64,000 bases of DNA, taken from assembly GCA_035533095.1 (NCBI GenBank), contig DATLUM010000056.1, forward strand, positions 1-64,000, given 5' to 3'. Origin of the DNA: Acidimicrobiales bacterium. Lineage in GTDB: Bacteria; Actinomycetota; Acidimicrobiia; Acidimicrobiales; Palsa-688. Each line of letters starts with the position of its first letter. Positions within the stretch are counted from its first letter, which is position 1. Shown here piece by piece: positions 9,050 to 17,277 of this stretch. Under the pieces are notes generated by a model. It worked only from the letters and a program-made list of their open reading frames with translations. It was not told the origin of the DNA and did no database searches. A program made the position numbers and the translations under genes.

Positions 9050-9690
9050 CGCGGCTTCGCCTCCCCGGACAGAAGGAACCTGGCGGCGAACTCGAGTTCC
9101 TCGCCGATGCTCGCCACGGCGCGCCATCCGTGAACCCATCCGATCAGCGCCGTGAACCACACGTTGCAGAGGATCCGCACCACCGCGTCGCGCCGGGCTG
9201 GCTCCACGCCTGACAGGGCCCGGTCGAAGATCCGGATGAGGATCTCATGAACCTCTCCCTGGTAGCGACCGATCCCCGGATCGGGGCTCGCGACCGCCGT
9301 GACCAGCGCAGAGCTGATCATCTGGTTGCGCTCGACGGCCGCGCTCGCGCGGCGGACCACCTCCACCACCCGCTCCTCAGCGGTCTCCCCCGAGGGAGGC
9401 CGCTGCTCGAGCCGCCGCTCCAATTCAGAGGTCCAATCCACCAACGCGGCCGCGAGCATCTGGTCTTTGGACTCGAAGTATCGGTAGATCGTTCCCAGAG
9501 CCACCTTCGCCCGCGCCGCCACGTCGCGCATCTGCACGACCTCGTAGCCTCCCTCGGACGCGAGCTCCACCGCGGCGGCCACCATCCGGCGGCGGCGTTC
9601 GGCCTGGTTCGCGGAGAGACGCTCACCTTTGGGAGGAAGCGCTCGCTCGTCCCCGGGCTCTGTGTCCACGGCGGGGCGTGGTGAGCTCAC
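9046..9690 (-). CDS. kstR: TetR-family repressor, KstR-like
   Basis: This encodes 214 residues. The N-terminal helix-turn-helix (about residues 35-75: GGYEVVQMRDVAARAKVALGT, then IYRYFESKDQML) closely resembles KstR, the TetR repressor of cholesterol catabolism that is released by a steroid-CoA ligand. The C-terminal ligand/dimer domain is diverged but of normal length. The GTG start overlaps the upstream SDR stop (GTGA, 9687-9690), so it is co-translated with the CYP125-like operon. That operon has its own KstR-type operator at 11714, suggesting autoregulation. Its 3' end overlaps the convergent FadD19-like gene. Confidence 0.87.
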   Translation of the reverse strand: MSSPRPAVDTEPGDERALPPKGERLSANQAERRRRMVAAAVELASEGGYEVVQMRDVAARAKVALGTIYRYFESKDQMLAAALVDWTSELERRLEQRPPSGETAEERVVEVVRRASAAVERNQMISSALVTAVASPDPGIGRYQGEVHEILIRIFDRALSGVEPARRDAVVRILCNVWFTALIGWVHGWRAVASIGEELEFAARFLLSGEAKPR

Positions 9691-10439
9691 AACGTGATCC
9701 CGCCGTCCATGGTCACGATCGATCCCGTCATGTAGTGCGCCTCGTCGGACGCCACGTAGGCGAACAGGGAGGCCAGGTCCTCCGGCTGGCAGAACCCCAT
9801 CGGGGACATGTACCGGGTCAGCCGGTTCATGTCCGCCCCCTCGGGCAGGTCGGCGAAGTCCTTGATGATCGGTGTGTCCACGCCACCCGGGCAGATGGCG
9901 TTGATCCTGACCTTGCGGTCCCAGTACTCGATTGCGAGAGCCTTGGTGAGCATCACCACCCCGCCCTTCGACGCGCAGTACGCCGCCTGGTACGGCTGGG
10001 CCATCACGCCCGACGTGGACGCCGTGTTGACGATCACGCCACCCCGGTCGAGCATGTGCCGGAGAGCCGCCTGGCACACCAGGAACGTCCCGGTCAGGTT
10101 GACCCCGATGATCCGGTCCCAATCGCCGGCTGCCATGTCGACGCTGTGGTAGAAGCGCCCTATCCCTGCGATGTTGCAGACCACGTCGGGCTGCCCGTAC
10201 GCGGATACTGCGCGTTCGACCGCCTCGGCGACGCTGTCGGGCTCGGAGACGTCGCACGCGAAGCCGGCGGCGCGGCCGCCAGTGTCGGCGATGGTCGCTG
10301 CAGTGGCTTCGACCGCCTGTGCTGCCATGTCCAGACACGCCACCGCGGCCCCTTCGGACCCCAACCGGATCGCAGTTGCCCGGCCTATCCCTGAAGCAGC
10401 TCCGGTGACGATGGCGGTCTTGCCGGCGAAGCGGCTCAC
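9687..10439 (-). CDS. Classical SDR oxidoreductase in cyp125-kstR operon
   Basis: This 250-residue protein has the cofactor motif VTGAASGIGRA near residue 12, an NIAG (NNAG-like) motif, a Ser in NTASTSG and catalytic YCASK. It is probably an NAD(P)-dependent hydroxysteroid or 3-hydroxyacyl-CoA dehydrogenase, since it lies between the P450 and the KstR-like gene; the substrate is not determinable. GTG 10439 overlaps the P450 stop and its own stop overlaps the regulator start, so all three genes are translationally coupled. Confidence 0.85.
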   Translation of the reverse strand: MSRFAGKTAIVTGAASGIGRATAIRLGSEGAAVACLDMAAQAVEATAATIADTGGRAAGFACDVSEPDSVAEAVERAVSAYGQPDVVCNIAGIGRFYHSVDMAAGDWDRIIGVNLTGTFLVCQAALRHMLDRGGVIVNTASTSGVMAQPYQAAYCASKGGVVMLTKALAIEYWDRKVRINAICPGGVDTPIIKDFADLPEGADMNRLTRYMSPMGFCQPEDLASLFAYVASDEAHYMTGSIVTMDGGITL

Positions 10440-11668
10440 GGGGCGTACCTGACGGGGAGCTCCTTGATGCCGTTGATCCACGCCGAGCGCAGGCGCCTCG
10501 CCGGACCTGCCGGGGCCACCGAGGGCATATGGTCCGCGATGGCGTTGAACATCAGGTTGATCTCCATCTTGGCGAGGTTCGCCCCGAGGCAGTAATGAGG
10601 GCCGCCGCCGCCGAAACCGAGGTGGGGGTTGGGGTCCCGGGCTATGTCGAAGCGCTCCGGTTCGTCGAACACCTCGGGGTCGAAGTTGGCGGCGCTGTAG
10701 CAGATGCCGACCCGCTGGCCCCTCTTGACCTCGACGCCTCCCAGAGTCGTGTCCTCCAGGGCGGTTCGCTGGAACACGATCACGGGCGTTGCCCAACGCA
10801 CGACCTCGTCTGCGGTGGTCGCCGGCCGTTCGGCCTTGTAGAGCTCCCACTGGTCCGGGAACTGGAAGAAGCCCATCATCCCGTGAGTGATCGCGTTGCG
10901 GGTGGTCTCGTTGCCGGCCACCGCCAGAAGCAGCACGAAGAATGCGAACTCGTCGGAGGTGAGACCCCGGCCGTCGACATCGGCGGATACGAGCTTGGTC
11001 ACGATGTCGTCGCGGGGATTCTCCGTACGGTCCTGGCCCAGCGCCATCGCGTAGTTGATCAGCTCGGCGGACGCGACGACCGGATCGATGTCGTACTCGG
11101 GATCGTCGTAGGCGATCATCTGGTTCGACCAGTCGAAGATCTTCGCCCGTTCCTCCTGAGGCACTCCGATGATCTCGGCGATCGCCTGCAGCGGGAGCTC
11201 CGCGGCCACTTCTGTCACGAAGTTGCCGCTCCCACGCGAGACAGCTTCCTTGACGATCGCCTCGGCGCGCGCCGAAAGGGCCTCCTCGATCATCCGGATC
11301 GCCCTGGGGGTGAAACCGCGCGAGACGATCCGCCGCAGCTTGGTGTGGTCGGGGGGATCGACGTTGAGCATCATCAGGCGCTGCATCTCGATCTCGTCGC
11401 GCGAGATCCCCTCCATGAACCTGACGACCGCTGTGTTCTCCCAGCTCGAGTACACCTCCGGCTTCAGAGAGACCTCGCGCACCTCGGCGTGCCGGGTGAC
11501 CAACCAGAAACCCTCGTCGTCGAACCCGCCGATGCCGCGCCGCTGCGCGTTCCATGCGACGGGCGCGGCGGTGCGGAGCTTGGCGAACTCCCCGTACGGG
11601 ACGCCCGTTTCGATCAGGTCGGGGTCGGTGACGTCGAATCCAGGGGGCAACAACAGCTGCGAGCTCAC
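10436..11668 (-). CDS. cyp125: Cytochrome P450, CYP125-like steroid C26/27 oxidase
   Basis: This encodes 410 residues. It has the I-helix motif AGNETTRN, the K-helix E-x-x-R (DEVVRW) and the haem loop GFGGGGPHYCLGAN with the axial Cys. It matches CYP125A1 across most of its length (for example RGFTPRAIRM, ELPLQAIAEIIGVPQEER, RRLRSAWINGIKELPV). CYP125 oxidises the terminal methyl of the sterol side chain to the carboxylic acid, the first step before CoA ligation. GTG 11668 is chosen because GGAGG lies about 5 bp upstream. A one-mismatch KstR-type operator lies 46 bp upstream of the start. Electron-transfer partners are not in the window. Confidence 0.93.
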   Translation of the reverse strand: MSSQLLLPPGFDVTDPDLIETGVPYGEFAKLRTAAPVAWNAQRRGIGGFDDEGFWLVTRHAEVREVSLKPEVYSSWENTAVVRFMEGISRDEIEMQRLMMLNVDPPDHTKLRRIVSRGFTPRAIRMIEEALSARAEAIVKEAVSRGSGNFVTEVAAELPLQAIAEIIGVPQEERAKIFDWSNQMIAYDDPEYDIDPVVASAELINYAMALGQDRTENPRDDIVTKLVSADVDGRGLTSDEFAFFVLLLAVAGNETTRNAITHGMMGFFQFPDQWELYKAERPATTADEVVRWATPVIVFQRTALEDTTLGGVEVKRGQRVGICYSAANFDPEVFDEPERFDIARDPNPHLGFGGGGPHYCLGANLAKMEINLMFNAIADHMPSVAPAGPARRLRSAWINGIKELPVRYAP

Positions 11669-11713
11669 CTCGTCCTCCAGCGCTCCCAAGGCGAGTGGTG
11701 CCTTGGCAGCTTT

Positions 11714-11727
11714 TAGATCACGTTCTA
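11714..11727. promoter_or_regulatory. KstR-type operator upstream of cyp125 operon
   Basis: TAGATCACGTTCTA fits TnnAACnnGTTnnA with one mismatch (ATC for AAC). It lies in the gap between the echA19-like gene and the P450 start. Because the P450 operon ends with the KstR-like gene, this site would give negative autoregulation. Confidence 0.68.
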
Positions 11728-11774
11728 TTTTCGGTCGAGCGTAGCAGACCGGCTTCCTGGGACCGCCGGGCGCC

Positions 11775-12575
11775 TTACCTGCGCTGGAAGTTCGGGACCC
11801 TCTTCTCGGCGAACGCCTTCGGCCCCTCCTTCGCGTCCTCGCTGGCGAACACGGCCTGGCCGCGTGGCCACTCCTCGGCAAACGCGTCCGCCTCGGTCAG
11901 GCCGCCGGAGGTGCGCAGGGTCCTGAGGACCGCTTCCACCGCTAGCGGTCCGTTGAGGCAGATCTGGTCCGCAATCTCCTTCGCCTTTTCCAGCGCCTTG
12001 CCGTCGGGGACCACGTGGCCGATGAGTCCGAGTTCCTTGGCTTCGGCCGCCCGGATGTGCTTGCCGGTGAGAAGGATCTCCGCTGCCGCTGTGTAGGGAA
12101 TCTGGCGTGGGAGCCGCACCGCGGATCCGGCCATCGGGTACAGCGACCACCTAACCTCGGACACGCCGAAGCGCGCGCTCTCGCCTGCCACCCTGATGTC
12201 GGTCCCGAGGAGGATCTCGGTCCCGCCGGCGATCGCGACGCCTTCCACCGCCGCGATGATCGGCTTCGGTGGCCGGTCCACCTTCAAGAACCCTCGCCAG
12301 GCCAGATCCGGGTCCGCGGCCATGCGCTGCGCGGCGTCCGGGCGCGCTTCCTCCTCATCCGCGTCGCCGGCCATGGCCTTCAGGTCGGCGCCCGAAGAGA
12401 AGTTGCCTCCCGCCCCGGTGAGGATGATGCACCTGATCGAGTCGTCGGTGGCCGCCTCGGCGTAGGCCTCCACCAGGGTGACCAGCATCGTGCCGGTGAA
12501 CGCGTTCATGCGCTTCGGGCGGTTGAGAGTGAGCACCATCGTTGCGCCGGAACGCTCGACGATCACTTGGGGCAC
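11775..12575 (-). CDS. echA19: Enoyl-CoA hydratase, EchA19-like
   Basis: This is a 266-residue crotonase-fold enzyme. It is strongly similar to EchA19, which hydrates steroid side-chain enoyl-CoAs after the FadE step: [52 protein letters not shown] and the C-terminal [18 protein letters not shown] all align. The oxyanion-hole segment [14 protein letters not shown] is intact. GTG 12575 is preceded by AAGGAGG at good spacing, which decides it over longer in-frame starts. The start overlaps the SnoaL-like gene's end by 13 bp. It belongs to the operon reading 15625 to 11775. Confidence 0.92.
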   Translation of the reverse strand: MPQVIVERSGATMVLTLNRPKRMNAFTGTMLVTLVEAYAEAATDDSIRCIILTGAGGNFSSGADLKAMAGDADEEEARPDAAQRMAADPDLAWRGFLKVDRPPKPIIAAVEGVAIAGGTEILLGTDIRVAGESARFGVSEVRWSLYPMAGSAVRLPRQIPYTAAAEILLTGKHIRAAEAKELGLIGHVVPDGKALEKAKEIADQICLNGPLAVEAVLRTLRTSGGLTEADAFAEEWPRGQAVFASEDAKEGPKAFAEKRVPNFQRR

Positions 12576-13000
12576 GGAGGTTCCTCCTTGATATAGGCAC
12601 GGTCTTCGACTCTCTCCGATATGCGCCATCCCGCCGGCGTGCGCACGAGCTTGTCCCGGTACCACAGGCCGCACACCAGAAGGTGCGGGTCGTCGCCGCC
12701 GCGCAGCACCATCGGGTTGTGGCAGATGGTTCGGGCGGACGCGGTGTCGCCGTCGATGTCCACCACGCTCGACCCCACGAGGTGCTGGGAGACCTCGAAC
12801 ATCGGCATCGCCTCGGCGAGGAAGCGCTTGATCTCCTCGAGCCCGCCGGCGGCCCCTCCCATGGCGCTGTAGTCGATGTGCGCGTCCGGGGTGAAGACGC
12901 GGTCGAGCGCGTCCCAGTCCCGCTGGTCGATCGCTTGCGTGTAGCGGGCCAGCAGGTCCTGGATCTCTATCCGGTCGGATATCTCCTGAAGATCGAGCAC
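12563..13000 (-). CDS. SnoaL/NTF2-like protein
   Basis: This 145-residue protein has the typical SnoaL-like N-terminus ([28 protein letters not shown]) and the cone-shaped alpha+beta fold pattern with a C-terminal [13 protein letters not shown] segment. Such proteins act as small isomerases, hydratases or ligand binders; the substrate here is unknown. GTG 13000 follows a GGAGGA ribosome site and lies 1 bp after the ligase stop. A second SnoaL-like gene sits behind HsaA at 38031, so the locus uses this fold twice. Confidence 0.82.
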   Translation of the reverse strand: MLDLQEISDRIEIQDLLARYTQAIDQRDWDALDRVFTPDAHIDYSAMGGAAGGLEEIKRFLAEAMPMFEVSQHLVGSSVVDIDGDTASARTICHNPMVLRGGDDPHLLVCGLWYRDKLVRTPAGWRISERVEDRAYIKEEPPCPK

Positions 13001-13001
13001 G

Positions 13002-14753
13002 TCAGTCCTCCTCCAAGGTCGGTGCAACCGGCTTCCCGGACGGGTTCGTAGACCTCAGAAGATGCTTGAGCACCTTGCCGGCCGCGTTGTGGGGCAATTC
13101 GGAACGGACCTCGAGGTGCGTCGGAACCTTGAAGGCGGCGAGCTCCTGCGCGACCCACTTTTGCACCTCGGGGAGGTCCACCGTCGCTCCCGGGCGGGTC
13201 ACCACAACCGCCTTGACCTCCTCCCCGAGCACCCTGTCGGGGACCCCGATCACCGCCGCTTCCGCGATCGCCGGGTGCTCGATGAGACGGTTCTCTATCT
13301 CGATCGGATAGATGTTCTCGCCGCCGCGCACGATCAGATCGGCCCCGCGGCCCTCGAGGAAGAGAAGGCCGCGTTCGATTCGCCCGAGCTCGCGGGTTCG
13401 GTACCAGCGGTCGGCGTCCAGCGCGGCCTCCGTCGCCTCCGGATCGTCCCAGTAGCCGGAGAAGTTGCTGGGACCGCGCAGGCAGATCTCTCCCACCTCG
13501 CCGGCGGGCAGCACCTCGCCTTCGGGGCCGCGCACGCAGATCTCGTATCCGGGAACGGGCGCGCCGACCGCATCGGGATGTTCCACCGCCGCCCGGCCAT
13601 CCTGGTGCGTCCCGGCGCCGCACGTCTCGGTCATCCCGTAGCCGGTCGCCATCCTGGTGACCTGAGGCAGCTTCTCCCGCACGGCGCGCCAGAGCTCCGG
13701 CTGGAACGTCGACCCGCCTCCGCCGATCCTGCGCAAGGAAGAAAGATCGAACTCGCCGAGGCGCGGGTGCTCGAGGATCCGCCACAGCTGGGTCGGCACG
13801 ATCGACCACGCAGCAGCGCGGAACCTCTCGGTCATCTCCATGTGCACCTCCGGGTCCCAGCGCCCCGCCGGCGGGTACGCGATGGTGGCGCCGATGAGGG
13901 ACCCTCCGATCAGCGCTACGGAGAAGCCCGAGATGTGGAACATCGGAGAGACGCCGATCGAGCACTGCTGGCCGGTCTGCGGCGGGCCATCGCCGGAAGC
14001 ACCGAACGTCCCCTGGCTAGAAGCCAGTTCCAGGATTGCCCCTACCTGACCCTGCAGCGCCGCCTGCATCATCATGTTCACGTGGTTGCGGTGGGTGAGC
14101 ACCGCGCCCTTGGGCCGCCCGGTCGTCCCGCTCGTGAACAGGATGCACAGGGGGTCGTCCTCGGCGATCTGGTCGAGGGGTAGGGACCTGTCATCGCCGC
14201 GTTCGACGAGTGAGTCGAAGTCGTCCTCGATGCACACGAGCGGAACGTCGATCGATCCGCCGGGGAGCCTCTCCAGGCGCCGGCGGTCCCCGAACACCAG
14301 CTTCGGGCGCGCGAGGCCGATCCCGCGGAGCATTTCCGGTCCCGTCCACCAACCGTTGAGCTCCACGACGACGGCGCCGAGACACACGGTCGCCCAGGCG
14401 ATGATGGCGTGACCGGGAATGTTGGCCGCGACGATGCCGACCCGGTCGCCCGGGCCGATGCCGAACCGGTCTGAGAGGGCACTCGCCATCCGGCGGACCG
14501 GTTCGTGGATCCCCCTGTGGGTGTAGGTGCGGTCGGGGAAGATCAGAAACGGCTGCTCGCCGAAACGGTCGGCTCCGAACTCGAGCATTTGCCGAGCCGA
14601 ACGTGGGCGGCGGGCGAACACCTGCATGTCGGCGCCGAGGACGTTCTCCTCGCGCATCTGGAACGGTGCGCCAGGTCCGGTGAGCGCGTCTCTTGCCTGG
14701 TCGGGAAGAAGCCGGTCCTCGTCCCAGCGAAGGTACGCGAGCCCCGGTGTCAC
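13002..14753 (-). CDS. Acyl-CoA ligase (ANL superfamily), steroid operon
   Basis: The protein is 583 residues if started at GTG 14753, which overlaps the amidohydrolase stop (GTGA). An internal ATG (MREENVLGADM) would give a shorter form. Adenylation motifs are LFTSGTTGRPKGAV, YGMTETCG, GRGADLIVRGGENIYP and the C-terminal LPHNAAGKVLKHLL with the catalytic Lys. It activates a carboxylate as a CoA thioester, probably a shortened side chain or another steroid-derived acid. It is not clearly FadD17, FadD19 or FadD3. The operon context with EchA19 supports a side-chain role; the exact substrate is unknown. Confidence 0.85.
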   Translation of the reverse strand: MTPGLAYLRWDEDRLLPDQARDALTGPGAPFQMREENVLGADMQVFARRPRSARQMLEFGADRFGEQPFLIFPDRTYTHRGIHEPVRRMASALSDRFGIGPGDRVGIVAANIPGHAIIAWATVCLGAVVVELNGWWTGPEMLRGIGLARPKLVFGDRRRLERLPGGSIDVPLVCIEDDFDSLVERGDDRSLPLDQIAEDDPLCILFTSGTTGRPKGAVLTHRNHVNMMMQAALQGQVGAILELASSQGTFGASGDGPPQTGQQCSIGVSPMFHISGFSVALIGGSLIGATIAYPPAGRWDPEVHMEMTERFRAAAWSIVPTQLWRILEHPRLGEFDLSSLRRIGGGGSTFQPELWRAVREKLPQVTRMATGYGMTETCGAGTHQDGRAAVEHPDAVGAPVPGYEICVRGPEGEVLPAGEVGEICLRGPSNFSGYWDDPEATEAALDADRWYRTRELGRIERGLLFLEGRGADLIVRGGENIYPIEIENRLIEHPAIAEAAVIGVPDRVLGEEVKAVVVTRPGATVDLPEVQKWVAQELAAFKVPTHLEVRSELPHNAAGKVLKHLLRSTNPSGKPVAPTLEED

Positions 14754-15625
14754 TCCCGGTCGAGCCCGAGGATCCGGGCGGCGTTGTCGTGAAGGAACTT
14801 GGGCCAGACGTGGTCGCGGAAGGGCACGGACGGCATCTCCGTCATGATTCGCTCCAGGCTCAGACCCATCGGGTAGTAACCGGCGTACAGCACCTTGTCG
14901 GCGCCCCGCGTGTTGGCGAAGTCCACCACCGCCTTGGGGTAGTACTTGGGCGCGAAAGCGGAAGTGCAGTAGTGGAGCCCGGGCCATTTGAGCATCAGCT
15001 TGACGGCGAGCTCCTCCCACGGTTCGCATCCGTGCATGGTGACGAAGGTCAGGTCGGGGAAGTCGAACATCACCTCGTCGATGAGCTCGACGTGCTGGCA
15101 CATTCCCTTCAAACGCGGGCCCGGTATGCCGGCGTTGACCCACACGGAGAGTCCCAGCTCCACGCACTTGGCGTAGATGGGGTACATCTTCTTGTCGTTG
15201 ATCGGGACCTGGGGGAAGGTCCCCGCCGGGAACACGCTGACCGCGCGCGTGCCCAGCTCCCGGTGGTCGTCGACGATCTTGCGGATGGCGTCCATCCCTT
15301 GGTTGGGGTCGACGCTGGTTCTGCCGACGAACCGGTCGGGGTGCTCTCTCAGCGCCCGGTCGGAGACCCCGTCGCGGGGCGTTCCGACTACCCCGACGGC
15401 AATTCCGTAGAGGTCCATCTGCTCGAGCGTCGAGGCGACGGGATCGATGTCGCCGGTGCGGCCCTCGGGCACGTCTTTGAACATGTACTCCGCCGGGAAG
15501 CGCATGTTCTCCTTGGACTCGCGGTCCTTGGTCTGCCGGCGTATGAAGCCGTACGTCTCCCCGAAGTCCTTGACGGGGAACCCGATCATGGTGTCGATGA
15601 TCGGCTGGCCCTCGGGCATGGCCAT
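14750..15625 (-). CDS. Amidohydrolase-related (PF04909-type) protein
   Basis: This 291-residue protein has a TIM-barrel amidohydrolase-2 pattern, for example IDTMIGFPVKDFGE at the N-terminus, GLSVWVNAGIPGP, FVTMHGCEPWEEL and the C-terminal HDNAARILGLD. The N-terminal HxH metal motif typical of the superfamily is not evident (IDTMIG instead), so metal dependence is uncertain. Members sit in actinobacterial cholesterol regulons without an assigned step. It is first in its operon and divergent from the TetR gene at 15801, with a 15-bp inverted repeat between them. Confidence 0.78.
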   Translation of the reverse strand: MAMPEGQPIIDTMIGFPVKDFGETYGFIRRQTKDRESKENMRFPAEYMFKDVPEGRTGDIDPVASTLEQMDLYGIAVGVVGTPRDGVSDRALREHPDRFVGRTSVDPNQGMDAIRKIVDDHRELGTRAVSVFPAGTFPQVPINDKKMYPIYAKCVELGLSVWVNAGIPGPRLKGMCQHVELIDEVMFDFPDLTFVTMHGCEPWEELAVKLMLKWPGLHYCTSAFAPKYYPKAVVDFANTRGADKVLYAGYYPMGLSLERIMTEMPSVPFRDHVWPKFLHDNAARILGLDRE

Positions 15626-15709
15626 ATCGGCTCCTTCACTCCTGGTCTCGTCGGCTCTGCAGAGGGGCCCCGCACCGACCCGGGCCCCCTTGGGGTGGCT
15701 ACGCTAGAA

Positions 15710-15724
15710 TCAGCTTCCAGCTGA
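15710..15724. promoter_or_regulatory. Inverted repeat in divergent TetR/amidohydrolase promoter
   Basis: TCAGCT and AGCTGA form perfect 6-bp arms around a 3-bp centre. The site lies between divergent genes, about 85 bp from each start. It is a plausible operator for the TetR protein at 15801. The adjoining CTAGAATCAGCTTCC is only a poor match to the KstR motif. Confidence 0.45.
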
Positions 15725-15800
15725 AGTCAAAGGGACCCGTGCCCGGCGCACGCGGGCCCTGCCTCCCAGATCCTCCGAACACACCTTCGACCAGAGAGAG

Positions 15801-16472
15801 GTGGCGAGAGTCCGCCCAGTGTCCAAGCGAGCCGCCACCAGAGTCACCGCCCCACCGCTTCCGGACACCCTTTCCAGCACCCAGCGGGAACGCCGGGACC
15901 GGATCGTGCAGGCGGGACTGACGCTCCTGCGAACCCACGAACACAATCAGATCCAGATGAAGGACGTGGCCGCGGAGGCCGAGGTGGCTCTAGGAACCGT
16001 CTACCGCTATTTTCAGTCCAAGGACCACCTCTTCGCCGAGGTCCTGGCGGCTTGGGGCAGCCAGCTGCGGATCAACGTGGAGCGCAAGCCTCTCAGGGGG
16101 ACCACCAACGCGGAGCGGCTCACCGACGTCCTGCACCGTTCGATGAGAGCCTTCCAGGGGTGGCCCCAGCTGGCCCGGGTGGTCATGACGCTCGAGGCGT
16201 CCGACGACCCCTTCACCCGTGAGATCTTCGCCCGCAACATGGCCCGGAACAACGACGTATACGTCGAAGCGGTGCAAGGTCTCCCCGAGAACCTCACCCG
16301 CGACGTGGTCCGGGTCGCGACCTCGGTGTTCGACCTGCAGCTGAGGCAGTGGGTGGTCGGGGCCCAGTCGATCGCCGACGTCTACGACCGGATCAGCAAA
16401 TCGGTATGGATCATCCTCGAGTTCTCCGAGCGCCTTCCCGCCGAGTCACTCGGCCACGCGGCGCTCGCCTGA
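15801..16472 (+). CDS. TetR-family regulator, second KstR-like paralogue
   Basis: This encodes 223 residues. The helix-turn-helix reads QMKDVAAEAEVALGTVYRYF, nearly the same as the KstR-like protein at 9046 (QMRDVAARAKVALGTIYRYF), so both may read related operators. The C-terminal domain differs. It does not look like KstR2, the usual HIP-operon repressor, yet it heads the HIP gene block. The start may be GTG 15801 or GTG 15819; the purine tract AGAGAGAG abuts 15801 directly, so the choice is uncertain. It is divergent from the amidohydrolase operon and 43 bp ahead of echA20. Confidence 0.82.
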   Translation: MARVRPVSKRAATRVTAPPLPDTLSSTQRERRDRIVQAGLTLLRTHEHNQIQMKDVAAEAEVALGTVYRYFQSKDHLFAEVLAAWGSQLRINVERKPLRGTTNAERLTDVLHRSMRAFQGWPQLARVVMTLEASDDPFTREIFARNMARNNDVYVEAVQGLPENLTRDVVRVATSVFDLQLRQWVVGAQSIADVYDRISKSVWIILEFSERLPAESLGHAALA

Positions 16473-16515
16473 CGCAGGATCAGCGCCACCGAGAGCCGGC
16501 ACAGAAAGGACCGAA

Positions 16516-17277
16516 TTGCCGATCAGAACGGATATCCGCGACCAGGGAATCGCCGAGGTGGTGATGGACTGCCCGCCGGTCAACGCGCTCAGGGTCGCGG
16601 AGTGGTACGGCCTGGCTGAGGCTCTTACCAGTCTCGGCCGCGACCCTGGCGTGAGGGTCGTCGTCCTGCGCGCCGAAGGCAAGGGGTTCAACGCCGGTGT
16701 CGACATCAAGGAGATGCAGGACAAGGAGGGTTTCGAGGCGCTGATCGGAGCCAACCGGGGTTGCTTCGCCGCGTTCGCCGCCGTCTACGACTGCGCGGTC
16801 CCTGTCATCGCCGCGGTCCACGGATTCTGCCTCGGCGGTGGCATCGGCCTGGTGGGCAACGCCGACGTGGTCGTCGCCTCCGACGACGCCTATTTCGGCC
16901 TTCCCGAGGTGGACAGGGGGGCCCTCGGCGCCGCCACACATCTGAGCCGTCTGGTACCCCAGCACAAGATGCGGGCCATGGTCTACACATCCGCGACGGC
17001 ATCAGCCGCCGAGCTTCTCTCATACGGCAGTGTCTGGAAAGTGACGTCACGCTCCGATCTGATCCTCGAAGCGACCTCGCTCGCAGAAACGATCGCCGCC
17101 AAGTCCCCGACCGTCATCCGCGCGGCGAAGGAGTCGCTCAACGGGATCGACCTCTGGGACGTGAAGCGCTCGTACCGCTACGAACAGGGCTTCACCTTCG
17201 AGCTCAACCTCTCCGGGGTTGCCGACGAGCACCGTGACGCGTTCGTCGCCAAGCGCGACACCGACACGACCCGATGA
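16516..17277 (+). CDS. echA20: EchA20-like ring D hydrolase (crotonase family)
   Basis: This 253-residue protein is very similar to EchA20 (Rv3550): GKGFNAGVDIKEMQDKEGFEALI, NRGCFAAFAAVYDCAVPVIAAVHGFC, FGLPEVDRGALGAATHLSRLVPQHK and GFTFELNLSGVADEHRDAF. EchA20 opens the last carbocycle in the HIP pathway as a crotonase-type hydrolase. The start is TTG 16516, preceded by AAAGGA. The stop overlaps the ipdA ATG (ATGA). The gene order echA20-ipdA-ipdB is the same as in mycobacteria. Confidence 0.94.
   Translation: MPIRTDIRDQGIAEVVMDCPPVNALRVAEWYGLAEALTSLGRDPGVRVVVLRAEGKGFNAGVDIKEMQDKEGFEALIGANRGCFAAFAAVYDCAVPVIAAVHGFCLGGGIGLVGNADVVVASDDAYFGLPEVDRGALGAATHLSRLVPQHKMRAMVYTSATASAAELLSYGSVWKVTSRSDLILEATSLAETIAAKSPTVIRAAKESLNGIDLWDVKRSYRYEQGFTFELNLSGVADEHRDAFVAKRDTDTTR

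Noticed and set aside
10529-11716. A 395-codon plus-strand frame over the P450
   Set aside because: It is antisense to a P450 with complete haem, ExxR and I-helix motifs, and has no recognisable features.
15701-15716. Possible KstR site CTAGAATCAGCTTCC upstream of the second tetR
   Set aside because: Three of the eight fixed positions of the KstR motif fail, so it is no better than chance. The overlapping inverted repeat is reported instead.
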